The notes: generated from the letters alone by a model not told the origin. A stretch of 40,130 nt of DNA from CAZOWL01 sp964583605 (GCA_964583605.1 CAZOWL010000034.1:1-40130); one strand, 5' to 3'. Numbered from the stretch's first letter, positions 25,557 through 36,044 are shown. A program made the numbers and translations.

Positions 25557-27050
25557 ATGGCCTCATTGGGTGCAGCCATGTACAGACAGTTCCGCCCCGG
25601 GGGCGGCCAGCTCCAACCTGGAGCTCCGCCGAAGTCGATCGTCCCTTACCACGAGCTCTTTGATGCGGACTTCAGGCCGCGGTCGCATTACCGCCAGCTG
25701 TGGGAGCACCTCCAGCGGCTAGGTCAGATCCATCTGGAGACGAAGGCGCGTGCGGCGCAGCGGGCCCTGCGGACCGATGGCGCCACCTTCACCGCTGATT
25801 CCGGGCAGGAGGCCGGGGTCGAGGATGTTGGGCCGTTTGATATTCTGCCGCGCATCATCCCTGCTGCCGAGTGGCGGCCGCTGGAGGCCGGAATCAAGCA
25901 GCGGGTCCGGGCGCTGAACCTGTTTCTGAAAGACATCTATCATCACCAGTGCATCCTCAAGGACGGGGTGGTGCCGTCGGAGCTGATCTACCGGGGTAAG
26001 GATTTCCGGAAGGAGGTCATGGATGTCGTGCCGCCGCTCGACATCTACACGCACATTTGCGGCGTCGAGCTGATCCGCGACGAGGCGGGGCGTTACCTGG
26101 TCCTGGAGGACAATCTGCGCACGCCGTCCGGCGTCCACTACATGATCGAGAACCGTGCCGTCCAGCGCCGGGCCTTGCCCGAGCTATTCGCCCGGTACCG
26201 CGTGCGGCGCATCGAGCACTACCCTGAACGGCTGCTGCGGGCGCTGCGCCAGCTTTCGCCCCGAGGGGAGGACGCGGCCACGATCGTCGTCTTGACGCCG
26301 GGTATTCACAACTCGGCGTTCGTCGAGCACAGCTTCCTGGCCCGCGAGATGGGCGTCGAGCTCGCCGAGGGGCACGATCTCATCTGCAGGAATGACAAGG
26401 TCTACCTGAAGACGACCCACGGCCTGCGCCAGGTGGATGTGATCTATCGGCGTATCGACGACGACTACCTCGATCCCGCGGTGTTTCGTCCGGACTCGCT
26501 GCTTGGCGTGCCCGGCATCATCTCCGCCTGGCGCGCCGGGCAGGTCGCGCTGGCCAATGCACCCGGCAGCGGCATCGCCGATGATAGGGCTGTGTATGCC
26601 TATGTGCCGGAGATCATCCGTTACTACCTTGGGGAGTCGGCCTTGCTCCAGTCGGTGCCGACCTATCAGATGACGGATCCCCAAGACCGGACCTATGTCC
26701 TCGACAACCTCGACAAGATGGTGATCAAGACGGTGTCCGGCTCAGGCGGGCACGGGATGCTGATGGGGCCGAATGCGACGCTCGCCGAGCGGGCTGAGAT
26801 CGCTCAGGCGATTCTCGAGGAGCCGCGCAACTACGTCGCCCAGCCGGTCATCCAGATCTCGCGACATACCTGTCTTCACAACGGAGCGCTGGAATCGCGC
26901 CATCTGGGACTCCGGCCGTTCGTCATCTATGGCAAGGAGATCGAGGTCGTCCCTGGGGCCTTGGCCAGGGTCGCAATGAGATCGGATCCGTTGGTCGTGA
27001 GCCCCTTTCATGGGGGCGGCAGCAAGGACACTTGGGTGTTGGCGGATTGA
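25557..27050 (+). CDS. Circularly permuted ATP-grasp protein (DUF404/DUF407)
   Basis: This 497-residue ATP-grasp-fold ligase is of the circularly permuted type. Diagnostic blocks are PYHELFDADFRPRSHYRQLW, FDILPRIIPAAEWRPLEAGIKQRVRALN, LKDIYHHQCIL, YTHICGVELIRDEAG, LEDNLRTPSGVHYMIENR, TPGIHNSAFVEHSFLAREMG, VDVIYRRIDDDYLDP and VIKTVSGSGGHGMLMGP, where the Lys and Gly-rich loop bind ATP. Such enzymes are predicted to form peptide-like amide bonds. They usually occur with an Alpha-E (DUF403) protein, often fused, and a transglutaminase. Here the transglutaminase is divergent next door, while no Alpha-E domain is fused or adjacent. A later ATG at 25578 is an alternative start. Confidence 0.92.
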   Translation: MASLGAAMYRQFRPGGGQLQPGAPPKSIVPYHELFDADFRPRSHYRQLWEHLQRLGQIHLETKARAAQRALRTDGATFTADSGQEAGVEDVGPFDILPRIIPAAEWRPLEAGIKQRVRALNLFLKDIYHHQCILKDGVVPSELIYRGKDFRKEVMDVVPPLDIYTHICGVELIRDEAGRYLVLEDNLRTPSGVHYMIENRAVQRRALPELFARYRVRRIEHYPERLLRALRQLSPRGEDAATIVVLTPGIHNSAFVEHSFLAREMGVELAEGHDLICRNDKVYLKTTHGLRQVDVIYRRIDDDYLDPAVFRPDSLLGVPGIISAWRAGQVALANAPGSGIADDRAVYAYVPEIIRYYLGESALLQSVPTYQMTDPQDRTYVLDNLDKMVIKTVSGSGGHGMLMGPNATLAERAEIAQAILEEPRNYVAQPVIQISRHTCLHNGALESRHLGLRPFVIYGKEIEVVPGALARVAMRSDPLVVSPFHGGGSKDTWVLAD

Positions 27051-27165
27051 GCGCCTGATCGACGTTTCCGGCGGGCCTGGCCCTCATCTGAGCCTCGGTC
27101 GCGGCGGGGCCAGTAGCGTACAATAGCGGAAACAGCAGACGTGGCCCGCGCCTTGGCCCGAGAAC

Positions 27166-28737
27166 ATGCCGGATTCGACGCGCACCTACCTTGCCCGTGA
27201 CGGCTTCGATCTCCAAGGGATCCTGGCCGGTCTCCACCAGCGCTGTCGCGTCAGCGAGGGGCCGTGGCGGACGATCGAGCAGCGCTTCTTCGATAGCTTC
27301 GACTGGCGACTGCACGCCGCCGGTGCCGTGCTCGAACAGCGCGTCGATGCGGAAGGTGCGCGCCTCGTATGGCACGCGCTCGGTAATGACGAAGAGCCTG
27401 TTGCGCAGGTTTGTGGTCAAACGCCAGGTCTGCTCGTAGATCTACCTGATGGCCCGGTAAGACGGCGGCTATCGGTTGTGCTTGGCGTTCGCAGGCTGCT
27501 GCCGGTGGTGGCCATCCAGAGTCGCGAGCAGACTCTCTTCATCGTCGGGGAGCAAGACGAGCCGATCGCGCGGCTGACGATCCTCATCGGTGAGGCCTTT
27601 GACCCCGGCCAGGCTAGGGGTGGGTCGCTTAAGGCCCGGCTGACGCTGGAGGCGGTGTCTGGCCAAGCGGGGGAGCGCGAGGTCCTGATCGATCTGCTCG
27701 AGCGCGACCCTAGCCTGCAGCGCGTCTCGGTGCCGCAGCCTCTCATGCTTGAGGCATTATCGGCAGTAGGCCGCGAGCCGCGCGATTACTCCTCGAAGAT
27801 CGATTTCCGGCTCGAGGGTCGGGCCCGTGCCGATGCCAATGTCAAGACCATTCTGCTCGGCTTGTTGGAGACGCTCGAGGCCAACATCTCCGGCGCCAGC
27901 GCCCACCTGGACCCCGAGTTCCTGCACGATCTGCGCGTGGCGACGCGGCGCACGCGCTCAGCGCTAACGCAGATCCGCGGCGTCTTCGCGCCGGAGGTCG
28001 TGGGGCACTACAAGTCCCGTTTCGCCTGGCTGCAGCAGGTCACAAGCCCAGCCCGGGATCTGGATGTCTACCGACTTAATCTCGAGGACTATGTGGCCAG
28101 CCTTCCTTCGGCGCTACGCGGCGATCTGGCGCTGCTCGAGAGGTTTCTCGCCGATCGCCATGCCGCGGCGCAGCGCCAACTGACCGAAGTCCTTGGCTCA
28201 CCTGAGATCAAGAGCCTGCTTGCCGATTGGCGGGCATTTCTCGAGGCTCCGGTGCCGGATTCTGCGCCGGCGGCTCATGCTGAGCGCCCACTGAAGGAGG
28301 TCGCAGACGCCAATATCTGGCGGCTGTATCGACGTGTCCGCCGCGAGGGGCGGGCCATTGGAACCGAGTCGCCGGCCCCCGAGCTGCACGAGCTGCGCAA
28401 GAGTACGAAGAAGCTACGCTATCTGATGGAGTTCTTCCGCCGCCTTTATCCGAGCGACGACATCGGTCCCTTGATCAAGCTGACCAAGGTGCTGCTCGAC
28501 AATCTGGGTCTGTTCCAGGATCTCGCAGTCCAGGCCGCGTTCCTGCGTAGTGCGGCAGGTGAGATGAACAGTGAACAGCGAGCCAGTACCGACGCGCTCT
28601 TGGCCATGGGGTCCCTCATAGGGGACTTGCTGCACCGCCAGCAGCGTGCCCGCGAGCGATTTGCTGATACCTTCGCCGAATTCGATACGAAATCGACACG
28701 GCGGACCTTCCGCGCGCTGTTCAAGCCCGGCAGATGA
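27166..28737 (+). CDS. CHAD-domain protein with degenerate CYTH domain
   Basis: This 523-residue cytoplasmic protein has a two-part layout. The first ~190 residues resemble a CYTH triphosphate-tunnel domain (TIEQRFFDSFDWRLHAAGAVLEQR) but the metal-binding ExExK signature is not visible, so phosphatase activity is doubtful. Residues ~210-520 are a CHAD domain, a helical bundle rich in conserved His and Arg: FLHDLRVATRRTRSALTQIR, ARDLDVYRLNLEDY and ELHELRKSTKKLRYLMEFFRRL. CHAD domains bind polyphosphate and localise to polyphosphate granules. It follows the ATP-grasp gene after 115 bp on the same strand and converges with a PHA-granule-type gene. Family is firm, exact role inferred. Confidence 0.88.
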   Translation: MPDSTRTYLARDGFDLQGILAGLHQRCRVSEGPWRTIEQRFFDSFDWRLHAAGAVLEQRVDAEGARLVWHALGNDEEPVAQVCGQTPGLLVDLPDGPVRRRLSVVLGVRRLLPVVAIQSREQTLFIVGEQDEPIARLTILIGEAFDPGQARGGSLKARLTLEAVSGQAGEREVLIDLLERDPSLQRVSVPQPLMLEALSAVGREPRDYSSKIDFRLEGRARADANVKTILLGLLETLEANISGASAHLDPEFLHDLRVATRRTRSALTQIRGVFAPEVVGHYKSRFAWLQQVTSPARDLDVYRLNLEDYVASLPSALRGDLALLERFLADRHAAAQRQLTEVLGSPEIKSLLADWRAFLEAPVPDSAPAAHAERPLKEVADANIWRLYRRVRREGRAIGTESPAPELHELRKSTKKLRYLMEFFRRLYPSDDIGPLIKLTKVLLDNLGLFQDLAVQAAFLRSAAGEMNSEQRASTDALLAMGSLIGDLLHRQQRARERFADTFAEFDTKSTRRTFRALFKPGR

Positions 28738-28759
28738 CGGAATGGCTCCGCGGTGGTTT

Positions 28760-29035
28760 TCAGGCCAGGACCGTTGAGAGCTTGTCGGCGAGCCGTGCAG
28801 CGATCATCTGGCGCATCGGGGTCAGCAGCAGCCCGAGCTGCACGTCAAGCGTGACGACCTCCTCGGCGACATCGATGGTCCCCCGGGCCCCAGGCCGTTG
28901 AAAGTGCAGCTGATTGCCGTGCCATTGGCAAGCGACCTGCAGCTCGTGCTCGAGGCGTGCGGCGATCCGATCGATGCGTGAGCGGGCTTGATCGACTCCG
29001 AGCCCGTGATCTTGAGTCAGATGGATCCGGGACAT
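28760..29035 (-). CDS. Polyhydroxyalkanoic acid system family protein
   Basis: This 91-residue protein of the PHA-granule-region family is a small protein of unknown biochemical role found in many proteobacteria. The opening IHLTQDHGLGVDQARSRIDRIAARLEHEL followed by WHGNQLHFQRPGARGTIDV and LLLTPMRQMIAARLADKL is the complete family pattern, so it is full length. It starts 6 nt after the stop of the cupin gene, so the two form a small operon. No phaC or phasin gene is nearby; the family's connection to PHA storage is by association. Confidence 0.85.
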   Translation of the reverse strand: MSRIHLTQDHGLGVDQARSRIDRIAARLEHELQVACQWHGNQLHFQRPGARGTIDVAEEVVTLDVQLGLLLTPMRQMIAARLADKLSTVLA

Positions 29036-29041
29036 CAGCGA

Positions 29042-29422
29042 TTATGGCTCGTCGACGTCTTGGTAGGCCTCCGGCACGAAGCGGGGGGTGCAGATCGCAT
29101 AGAAGATCAAGTCGGCAGTGTCTGGGTTCGTCACCCGTTGGGGGCAGCCCGCGGGAATATAGACCAGGTCACCCGCCTGTAACAATCTCGGGGCGAGCTC
29201 GCCGAGCTCGACCTCGCCGCGTCCGGAGACGATCAGATAGCGCTCGTCGATGCCGATCAGACGGTGCCAACGGGTAGTCGTGCCGGGCGGTACCCTGGCA
29301 CGGGCAATGGATACAGCGGGATCGTTCGGGCGGTTCCAGGTCTCCAAGATCGCACATCCTTCCTCGGTGTCATACGCTTCATCAGGATCCGGTTGACGGG
29401 CGTACGGGGCTGATGGGCTCAT
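29042..29422 (-). CDS. Cupin-domain protein
   Basis: This 126-residue small cupin has a single beta-barrel fold. The two cupin motifs are visible around residues 48-70 (PGTTTRWHRLIGIDERYLIVSGRG, metal ligands His53 and the Glu of DERY) and at about 80-97 (LLQAGDLVYIPAGCPQRVTN, where the usual second His is replaced by Gln). Substrate is unknown; it may be a mannose-6-phosphate-isomerase-like or sensor-type cupin. It is first in a two-gene operon with the PHA-system protein and divergent from prfB, with which it shares a 183-bp upstream region. Confidence 0.85.
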   Translation of the reverse strand: MSPSAPYARQPDPDEAYDTEEGCAILETWNRPNDPAVSIARARVPPGTTTRWHRLIGIDERYLIVSGRGEVELGELAPRLLQAGDLVYIPAGCPQRVTNPDTADLIFYAICTPRFVPEAYQDVDEP

Positions 29423-29445
29423 GGCAGGCTCGCATGGCTTGGATC

Positions 29446-29474
29446 TTTCGATCGGACGGAAGAAAAAGTATAGT
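29446..29474 (+). promoter_or_regulatory. Candidate prfB promoter
   Basis: A weak -35 TTTCGA (29446-29451), a 17-bp spacer and a -10 TATAGT (29469-29474) face the prfB gene and would give a leader of about 125 nt. The palindrome CGGTTAACCG at 29532-29541 would fall in that leader. The -35 is poor, so this is a suggestion only. Confidence 0.35.
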
Positions 29475-29605
29475 CAATGGACCGAGACGGCTGAGCCCTC
29501 CGTCCGTTGGCGGCGGCCGGCGGCCGGCAATCGGTTAACCGTTCCCGAGTTTTGCGATGCGGTGCTGCGGCCGCGGCTGTGCCACTCTTCCCGTTTGGAG
29601 CCCTC

Positions 29606-30704
29606 GTGCAAGATCTCAATCCAATCAACAACCAGATCAACGACCTCCGGGGACGCTTGACGTCCCTGAGGGGGTATCTTTGACTACGCTGGAAAGCAGG
29701 AGCGTCTGACCGAGGTGCTTCGCGAGCTCGAGGACCCCCATGTCTGGGGCGACCCTGAGCGGGCCCAGTCGCTCGGACGCGAGCGGGCCGCTCTCGAGCT
29801 TGTCGTCGTCGGCCTTGATGAGCTGGGCACAGGCGTGAATGATGCGGCCGACCTGCTCGCGCTGGCCGCCGACGAGGGCGACGAAGCCACCGTCGCGACC
29901 ATTACCACCGATCTGGATGCCTTCGAACGGCGAGTCGAGGCACTCGAGTTTCGGCGGATGTTTTCGGGAGAGATGGATGCGAGCAACGCCTTTCTCGACA
30001 TCCAGGCCGGCTCCGGTGGCACCGAGGCGCAGGATTGGGCCGAGATGCTCTTGCGGATGTACTTACGCTGGGGCGAGCGGCGAGGTTTCAAAACGGAGCT
30101 GATGGAGGCATCTCCCGGGGAGGTGGCCGGGATCAAGAGCGCGACGGTCAAGTTCGAAGGTGACTATGCCTTTGGCTGGCTGCGTACCGAGACGGGTGTC
30201 CACCGGCTCGTGCGCAAGTCTCCATTCGACTCGGGCAACCGGCGCCATACCTCGTTCGCGGCCGTCTTCGTCTCACCCGAGATCGACGACAGCGTCGAGG
30301 TCGAGATCAATCCCGCTGACCTGCGGATCGATGTCTACCGCGCCAGCGGTGCCGGCGGGCAGCATGTCAACCGAACCGAATCAGCGGTGCGCATCACCCA
30401 CAATCCGACTGGCATTGTCGTGCAATGTCAGAGCGGTCGCTCTCAGCATCAGAACAAGGACCAGGCGATGCGGCAGCTCAAGGCCAAGCTCTATGAGCTC
30501 GAGATGCAAAAGCGTCGCGATTCCCAGCAGGCCGTCGAGGATACCAAGTCGGACATCGGCTGGGGCAGTCAGATCCGTTCTTACGTGCTGGATCAGTCGC
30601 GCATCAAGGATCTACGCACCGGCGTCGAGATCGGCAATACCCAAGCGGTGCTGGACGGGCACCTGGATCCCTTCATCGAGGCCAGCCTCAAGAGCGGCCT
30701 ATGA
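29606..30704 (+). CDS. prfB: Peptide chain release factor 2, made by programmed +1 frameshift
   Basis: RF2 recognises UGA and UAA and triggers peptide release on the ribosome. Translation starts at GTG 29606 (GGAG 5 nt upstream) and reads DLNPINNQINDLRGRLTSLR. It meets UGA at codon 26 (29681-29683) and must shift +1 to continue with DYAGKQERLTEVL. The downstream frame holds the stop-recognition tripeptide SPF in VRKSPFDSG and the catalytic GGQ in ASGAGGQHVNRTES. Length after shifting is normal for RF2 (about 365). It is followed by lysS, the usual prfB-lysS operon. The in-frame stop is regulatory, not damage. Confidence 0.96.
29670..29684 (+). promoter_or_regulatory. RF2 programmed frameshift site
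   Basis: The sequence AGGGGGTATCTTTGAC is the classic RF2 recoding signal: an internal Shine-Dalgarno (AGGGGG) three bases before the slippery CUU, followed by UGA C. When RF2 is scarce the ribosome pauses at the poorly read UGA-C and slips +1 from CUU to UUU, giving autoregulation. The spacing and codon position (26) are the same as in E. coli. Confidence 0.95.
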
Positions 30705-30738
30705 ATCAGGGTGTGGCCTTGGTGGGACTCCGCGGAGC

Positions 30739-32238
<1,500 letters not shown>

Positions 32239-32257
32239 CCGGTCGTGCTGGGTCGGT

Positions 32258-33292
32258 TCAACCGGGTGCGGCAAAGCCGTAAGGCGGGGCCTTGAGGCTC
32301 AGGCTCGGGCCCTCGATGCTGCCGAGGTGCACATGGTCCTGCTCGGCGGCCTCGATCTCGACGACGGCCAGTAGCTCGTAGCGGTTCTCAGCGGTTGCCT
32401 GCACGTCGACGACCCAGCCCGTGCTCTGCTGCGAGTGGCTGTCGGGGGAGAAGACCTCATCGCCGGGGCGCGGCGGGGTCGCCGTTTCGACCTCAGCCCA
32501 ATACATGCGCCGTTTGAGGCGCCCGAGGTACTGCATGCGGGCCACAACTTCTTGTCCCGTGTAACAGCCTTTCGTGAAGCTGACCCCGTCGATCAGATGC
32601 ATATTGGCCATTTGCGGGACGAAGGTCTCGGTTGTCTCCGGGTGGATGGTCGGGAGCCCGGCGCGGATATCGAGAAGTCGCCAATAGTCGGTGTCGGCGG
32701 GGCTTGCCTCATTGGTCAGGCCCTGCCACAGGGACCGGACCGCCGCGACGGGACCGATGACCTGGAAACGAGCTGGGGTCCCAGCGACACGGATCAACGC
32801 CAGGTCCCCGGCCAGGCTCAGGCCGTTGTCAAGCTCCGGGACGTCGGCGAAGAAGGCGGTCAGGTGCTCGGCGGCTGAATCGCCGACGACACCGATGGCG
32901 ACCATGTGATCGCTGATATCTGTGAGGGTGGTCCGCGATCGGAGGACGAACATGCGCATTCGCTGCAACACCATATCGAGCTTCGAGCGGGGTACCTGCA
33001 GCAGATACCGCTCCCCCCAGCGCAGGAGCCGGAAGTTGGCCAGCATCCGTCCTTTGGCGCTACAGTAGCCACACAGCTGGGAGTGACGATCGGAGAGCTC
33101 ACGGACGTCATTGGTCAGTTGCCCTTGCAAGAAGTCGCGCGCGTCGGGGCCCTCAACGGCGATCAGGCCGAGGTAGGAGAGGTCCACTAGCCGGCAGCCC
33201 GTGCGCGACTCGGTCTCGGGGAAATGGGCGCGATGCGCATCGTCGATCCGCGCCGATTGAGATTCCAAGAAGGCTCTCCATTCGCTGTTCAT
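32258..33292 (-). CDS. ygfZ: YgfZ-like folate-binding protein (Fe-S cluster maintenance)
   Basis: This 344-residue protein belongs to the YgfZ/GcvT-like family. Its members bind tetrahydrofolate and support assembly or repair of certain iron-sulfur enzymes, including MiaB. The family signature KGCYTGQEVVARMQYLGRLKRR with its functional Cys is intact near residue 240. The folate-binding N-terminal part shows FLQGQLTNDV and SQLCGYCSAKGRMLANFRLL. In-frame ATGs at 33310 and 33292 both lie near weak Shine-Dalgarno words; I used the inner one (MNSEWRAFL). The gene converges on lysS and is divergent from the RNase II-type gene. Confidence 0.92.
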   Translation of the reverse strand: MNSEWRAFLESQSARIDDAHRAHFPETESRTGCRLVDLSYLGLIAVEGPDARDFLQGQLTNDVRELSDRHSQLCGYCSAKGRMLANFRLLRWGERYLLQVPRSKLDMVLQRMRMFVLRSRTTLTDISDHMVAIGVVGDSAAEHLTAFFADVPELDNGLSLAGDLALIRVAGTPARFQVIGPVAAVRSLWQGLTNEASPADTDYWRLLDIRAGLPTIHPETTETFVPQMANMHLIDGVSFTKGCYTGQEVVARMQYLGRLKRRMYWAEVETATPPRPGDEVFSPDSHSQQSTGWVVDVQATAENRYELLAVVEIEAAEQDHVHLGSIEGPSLSLKAPPYGFAAPG

Positions 33293-33457
33293 ACGGGTGG
33301 TCTCTCGCATTGTTGTCCCAGTTGGCGGATTCTGGCGACCCGACCGGCTTCAAGAGGTGAGGGCCGATATCATACAGCAAGCACAACCTTGCTCGCGGCG
33401 GGCGCGCCTGTGTCCCCCGAGCTGTTTCGTACTGCCGCCAATCGAGAGAGAGGTCCT

Positions 33458-35281
33458 TTGTCGATTCATCAATCGAGCCCTCAGGTCGACAGCCTGGTAC
33501 TTTACAAGTCACACCCGGCGCGGGTCGTCGCGCTCGGCGAGAAGATCGAGATCGAGCTCTCCGATCGACAGACCAAACGGGTCCGGCCGAAAGACATCGC
33601 GCTGCTCCACCCTGGGCCGCTCAGGAGTCTGACCGAGCTCGAGCCCTGCGAGGGCGAGATCGAAGAGGCTTGGGCCTTGCTCGAGGGCGGTGATACGGAC
33701 CTGAAGGAGCTGACCGAGCTCGTTTTCGATCGTTTCACGCCCGCCGGCTGCTGGGCCGTGTGGCAGCAAGTGGCGTCTGGGGATTATTTCACCGGCACCC
33801 CCGCGGAGATACAGGTCCGCTCGCGCGAGGAGGTCGAGCGAAATCGCGCGGCACGGGCCGCGCGGGAGGCGGCCGAAGCCGATTGGCGCGCCTTTCTCGA
33901 GCGAATGCAGCGCGGGCAGCCGATCCCGGAGGACCGCGAGCGTCTCGCCGAGGTCGAACGATTGGCGCTCGGACAGTCTGAGCGGAGCCGCATCCTGCAG
34001 GCGTTGGGTCATCAAGAAACGCCACAGCATGCCCATCGCGCCTTGATCCAGGTTGGCCACTGGTCCGCGGACCACAATCCTTATCCGGCTCGTGCCGGGG
34101 TCGTCCTGACAGGGCCAGACCTGCCCGTACAGGATCTGCCGGAGGAAGCGCGGCGCGATCTGACCCATCTCCCGGCCTTTGCGATCGATGACGAGGATAA
34201 TCAAGACCCGGATGATGCGCTGAGTCTCGACGGCGATCGCCTATGGGTGCATGTCGCGGACGTCGCGGCCCTCGTATCGCCTGAGGGGCCGCTCGAGCGC
34301 GAGGCCCGCAGCCGTGGCGCCAATCTCTACCTGCCCGAGGGCATTGTGAGCATGCTCCCGGCCGAGATCACGCGACGACTCGGGCTCGGTCTCCAGGATG
34401 TGTCGCCGGCCTTGTCGTTCGGCTTCCGCTGCTCCAGCGACGGAGAGCCCTGCGACCTGCTGGTCGAGCCCACTTGGATCAGGGTGGAGCGCCTGAGCTA
34501 CGAATGGGTCGAGGAACGCCTCGATGAGCCGCCGTTTGCGGCGATGCAGGCGTTTTTGAGTGGGTTCCGTGCACGACGGGAGGCGCAGCAAGCCGCACAG
34601 ATCGAGCTACCGGAGGTCAACATCCGCGTAAGCGCCGGGACAGTTGCGATCCGCCCCATCGGTCGACTGAGGAGCCGGGGGTTGGTCGCGGATGCGATGC
34701 TGATGGCCGGCGAAGCGGTGGCACGTTTCTGCCTAGAACAAGGGATACCGATCCCATTCGCCATGCAGCCGCCCCCGGACAAGGCCGAGCGGCCAGCCGG
34801 CTTGGCCGAGATGTACGCCTATCGCCGGCGGTTCAAGCCGACACGGCTGACGCTTGAGCCACAGGCCCATGCGGGCCTCGGTCTGCCGATGTACACGCGC
34901 ACCACGAGCCCGCTGCGACGCTACTCTGACCTCCTCGTCCATCAGCAGCTGCGTTGTTGGCTTCGCGGGGAGACGCTGCTTGGCGCTGAGGAGGTAACCT
35001 TACGTGTTGGCGAGGCGGAGGCCGCCAGTGCCCTGGTGCGCCGGGCCGAGCGCCTGTCTAACCAGCATTGGAAGCTCGTCTATCTCCGCGACAATCCCGC
35101 ATGGCGCGGTGAAGCCGTCGTCGTCGAGGCAGAGGACCACAAGTCTACCGTCCTCATACCGGACTTGGCGATGGAGGCGCGGCTGAGGCTGCGTGGCGAC
35201 GTACGACTCAATGATCGCGTCCGGCTCGTCGTCCGCGACGTCGATCTGCCGGACCTAACGGCGTTCTTCGGCGTGAAATAG
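33458..35281 (+). CDS. RNB-domain exoribonuclease (RNase II family)
   Basis: This is a 3'-to-5' exoribonuclease of the RNase II/RNB family, about 607 residues. The catalytic acidic cluster is intact in AIDDEDNQDPDDALSLDGDRLWVHVADV, with metal-binding aspartates as in RNase II. Downstream blocks include RGANLYLPEGIVSMLPAEI, LVADAMLMAGEAVARF and TRTTSPLRRYSDLLVHQQL with the conserved Arg. No clear N-terminal cold-shock domains or S1 tail of the RNase R type are recognisable. No suitable ATG exists: the TTG at 33458 with GAGAGAGG upstream is my choice, and a GTG at 33410 is the alternative. Confidence 0.88.
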   Translation: MSIHQSSPQVDSLVLYKSHPARVVALGEKIEIELSDRQTKRVRPKDIALLHPGPLRSLTELEPCEGEIEEAWALLEGGDTDLKELTELVFDRFTPAGCWAVWQQVASGDYFTGTPAEIQVRSREEVERNRAARAAREAAEADWRAFLERMQRGQPIPEDRERLAEVERLALGQSERSRILQALGHQETPQHAHRALIQVGHWSADHNPYPARAGVVLTGPDLPVQDLPEEARRDLTHLPAFAIDDEDNQDPDDALSLDGDRLWVHVADVAALVSPEGPLEREARSRGANLYLPEGIVSMLPAEITRRLGLGLQDVSPALSFGFRCSSDGEPCDLLVEPTWIRVERLSYEWVEERLDEPPFAAMQAFLSGFRARREAQQAAQIELPEVNIRVSAGTVAIRPIGRLRSRGLVADAMLMAGEAVARFCLEQGIPIPFAMQPPPDKAERPAGLAEMYAYRRRFKPTRLTLEPQAHAGLGLPMYTRTTSPLRRYSDLLVHQQLRCWLRGETLLGAEEVTLRVGEAEAASALVRRAERLSNQHWKLVYLRDNPAWRGEAVVVEAEDHKSTVLIPDLAMEARLRLRGDVRLNDRVRLVVRDVDLPDLTAFFGVK

Positions 35282-35410
35282 TGCCGCTGCCGAACCGGTG
35301 CTCGGAGCGTCGTTCGCGGTTGCACGACGCCAGAGCGAAACTGGTGTCGCCGGCCCGCCGTGTGCCTGTTCCACGCCGTCTTGCGCGTGCGTCGTCACCG
35401 TGACCCTGTT

Positions 35411-35446
35411 GCACGGGGCGAGGGAGTCAGCTGCCTCGCCCCGTGC
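35411..35446. terminator. Bidirectional hairpin between convergent genes
   Basis: A perfect 13-bp inverted repeat, GCACGGGGCGAGG (35411-35423) and CCTCGCCCCGTGC (35434-35446), with a 10-nt loop lies between the RNase II-type gene and the convergent MepK-like gene. It would form a very stable hairpin in either transcript. There is no T run, so factor-independent termination is uncertain. The arm shares GGGGCGAGG with the repeats at 8222 and 10003. Confidence 0.6.
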
Positions 35447-35474
35447 AGTAAATCCGCGCAGGCGATTGATTGAC

Positions 35475-36002
35475 TCAGGCGCTCCAGCGCCGCACCGCTC
35501 CGGTGTCTAGATGGACGAAATCCGACCCAGGGTAGTAACCGACACCTCCGCGCCCGAGCGCAATGGCCGTGTCACGGACGCGACGCGTGCGCGTATTCGA
35601 CAGGCGTATATCGATGGCCTGCCCGGTTAGGTGGAGGCTGTGTTTCGCTACGCCACGGGAGCGGCTGCGAAGCATTGCATTCGTTCTCGGAGAGCGATAG
35701 GCGCTTAGTACCTCGTAGACGGCGTCCCGATTCCCGACCAATCGCCGCACGTCGTAGAGGAGATCGAGCAGCCTAGGGTCTATTGGAATGGTGTCGCCGG
35801 TACGGAAATCGCGCATGAATTGATCGATTTTGTGCAATGCACTGCGTTGATAATTGTCACCCACGCGATAGCAGATGGTCAGACGCTCATCTGTATGTTG
35901 ATGATGGAATGACAGTACACGCTGTTGGGCATCGGAGGTACGGGCGAGCACGGGTGCCGCCACGCCGGCGAGCGCGAGACCGAGAAAGAGACGTCGGTGC
36001 AT
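35475..36002 (-). CDS. Tat-exported DUF882 / MepK-like murein peptidase
   Basis: This 175-residue protein opens with a twin-arginine signal (HRRLFLGLALAGVAAPVLA) and ends with a peptidase-M15-like zinc domain: SAYRSPRTNAMLR, KHSLHLTGQAIDIRL (SxHxxGxAxD-type ligands) and SDFVHLDTG (HxD). This is the DUF882/YcbK family, whose E. coli member MepK cleaves meso-DAP cross-links in peptidoglycan in the periplasm. GGAGGGG 7 nt before the ATG at 36002 settles the start. A strong promoter lies directly upstream. It is divergent from a lytic transglycosylase gene, so two wall-cleaving enzymes share the long intergenic region. Confidence 0.9.
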   Translation of the reverse strand: MHRRLFLGLALAGVAAPVLARTSDAQQRVLSFHHQHTDERLTICYRVGDNYQRSALHKIDQFMRDFRTGDTIPIDPRLLDLLYDVRRLVGNRDAVYEVLSAYRSPRTNAMLRSRSRGVAKHSLHLTGQAIDIRLSNTRTRRVRDTAIALGRGGVGYYPGSDFVHLDTGAVRRWSA

Positions 36003-36044
36003 GGGTTTTCCCCTCCGCAATTTTGGTTATACTAACGCGACAGA

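Noticed and set aside
29606..29683. prfB as a pseudogene because of the in-frame UGA at codon 26
   Set aside because: The stop lies in a complete RF2 programmed frameshift signal and the downstream frame is intact with SPF and GGQ motifs.
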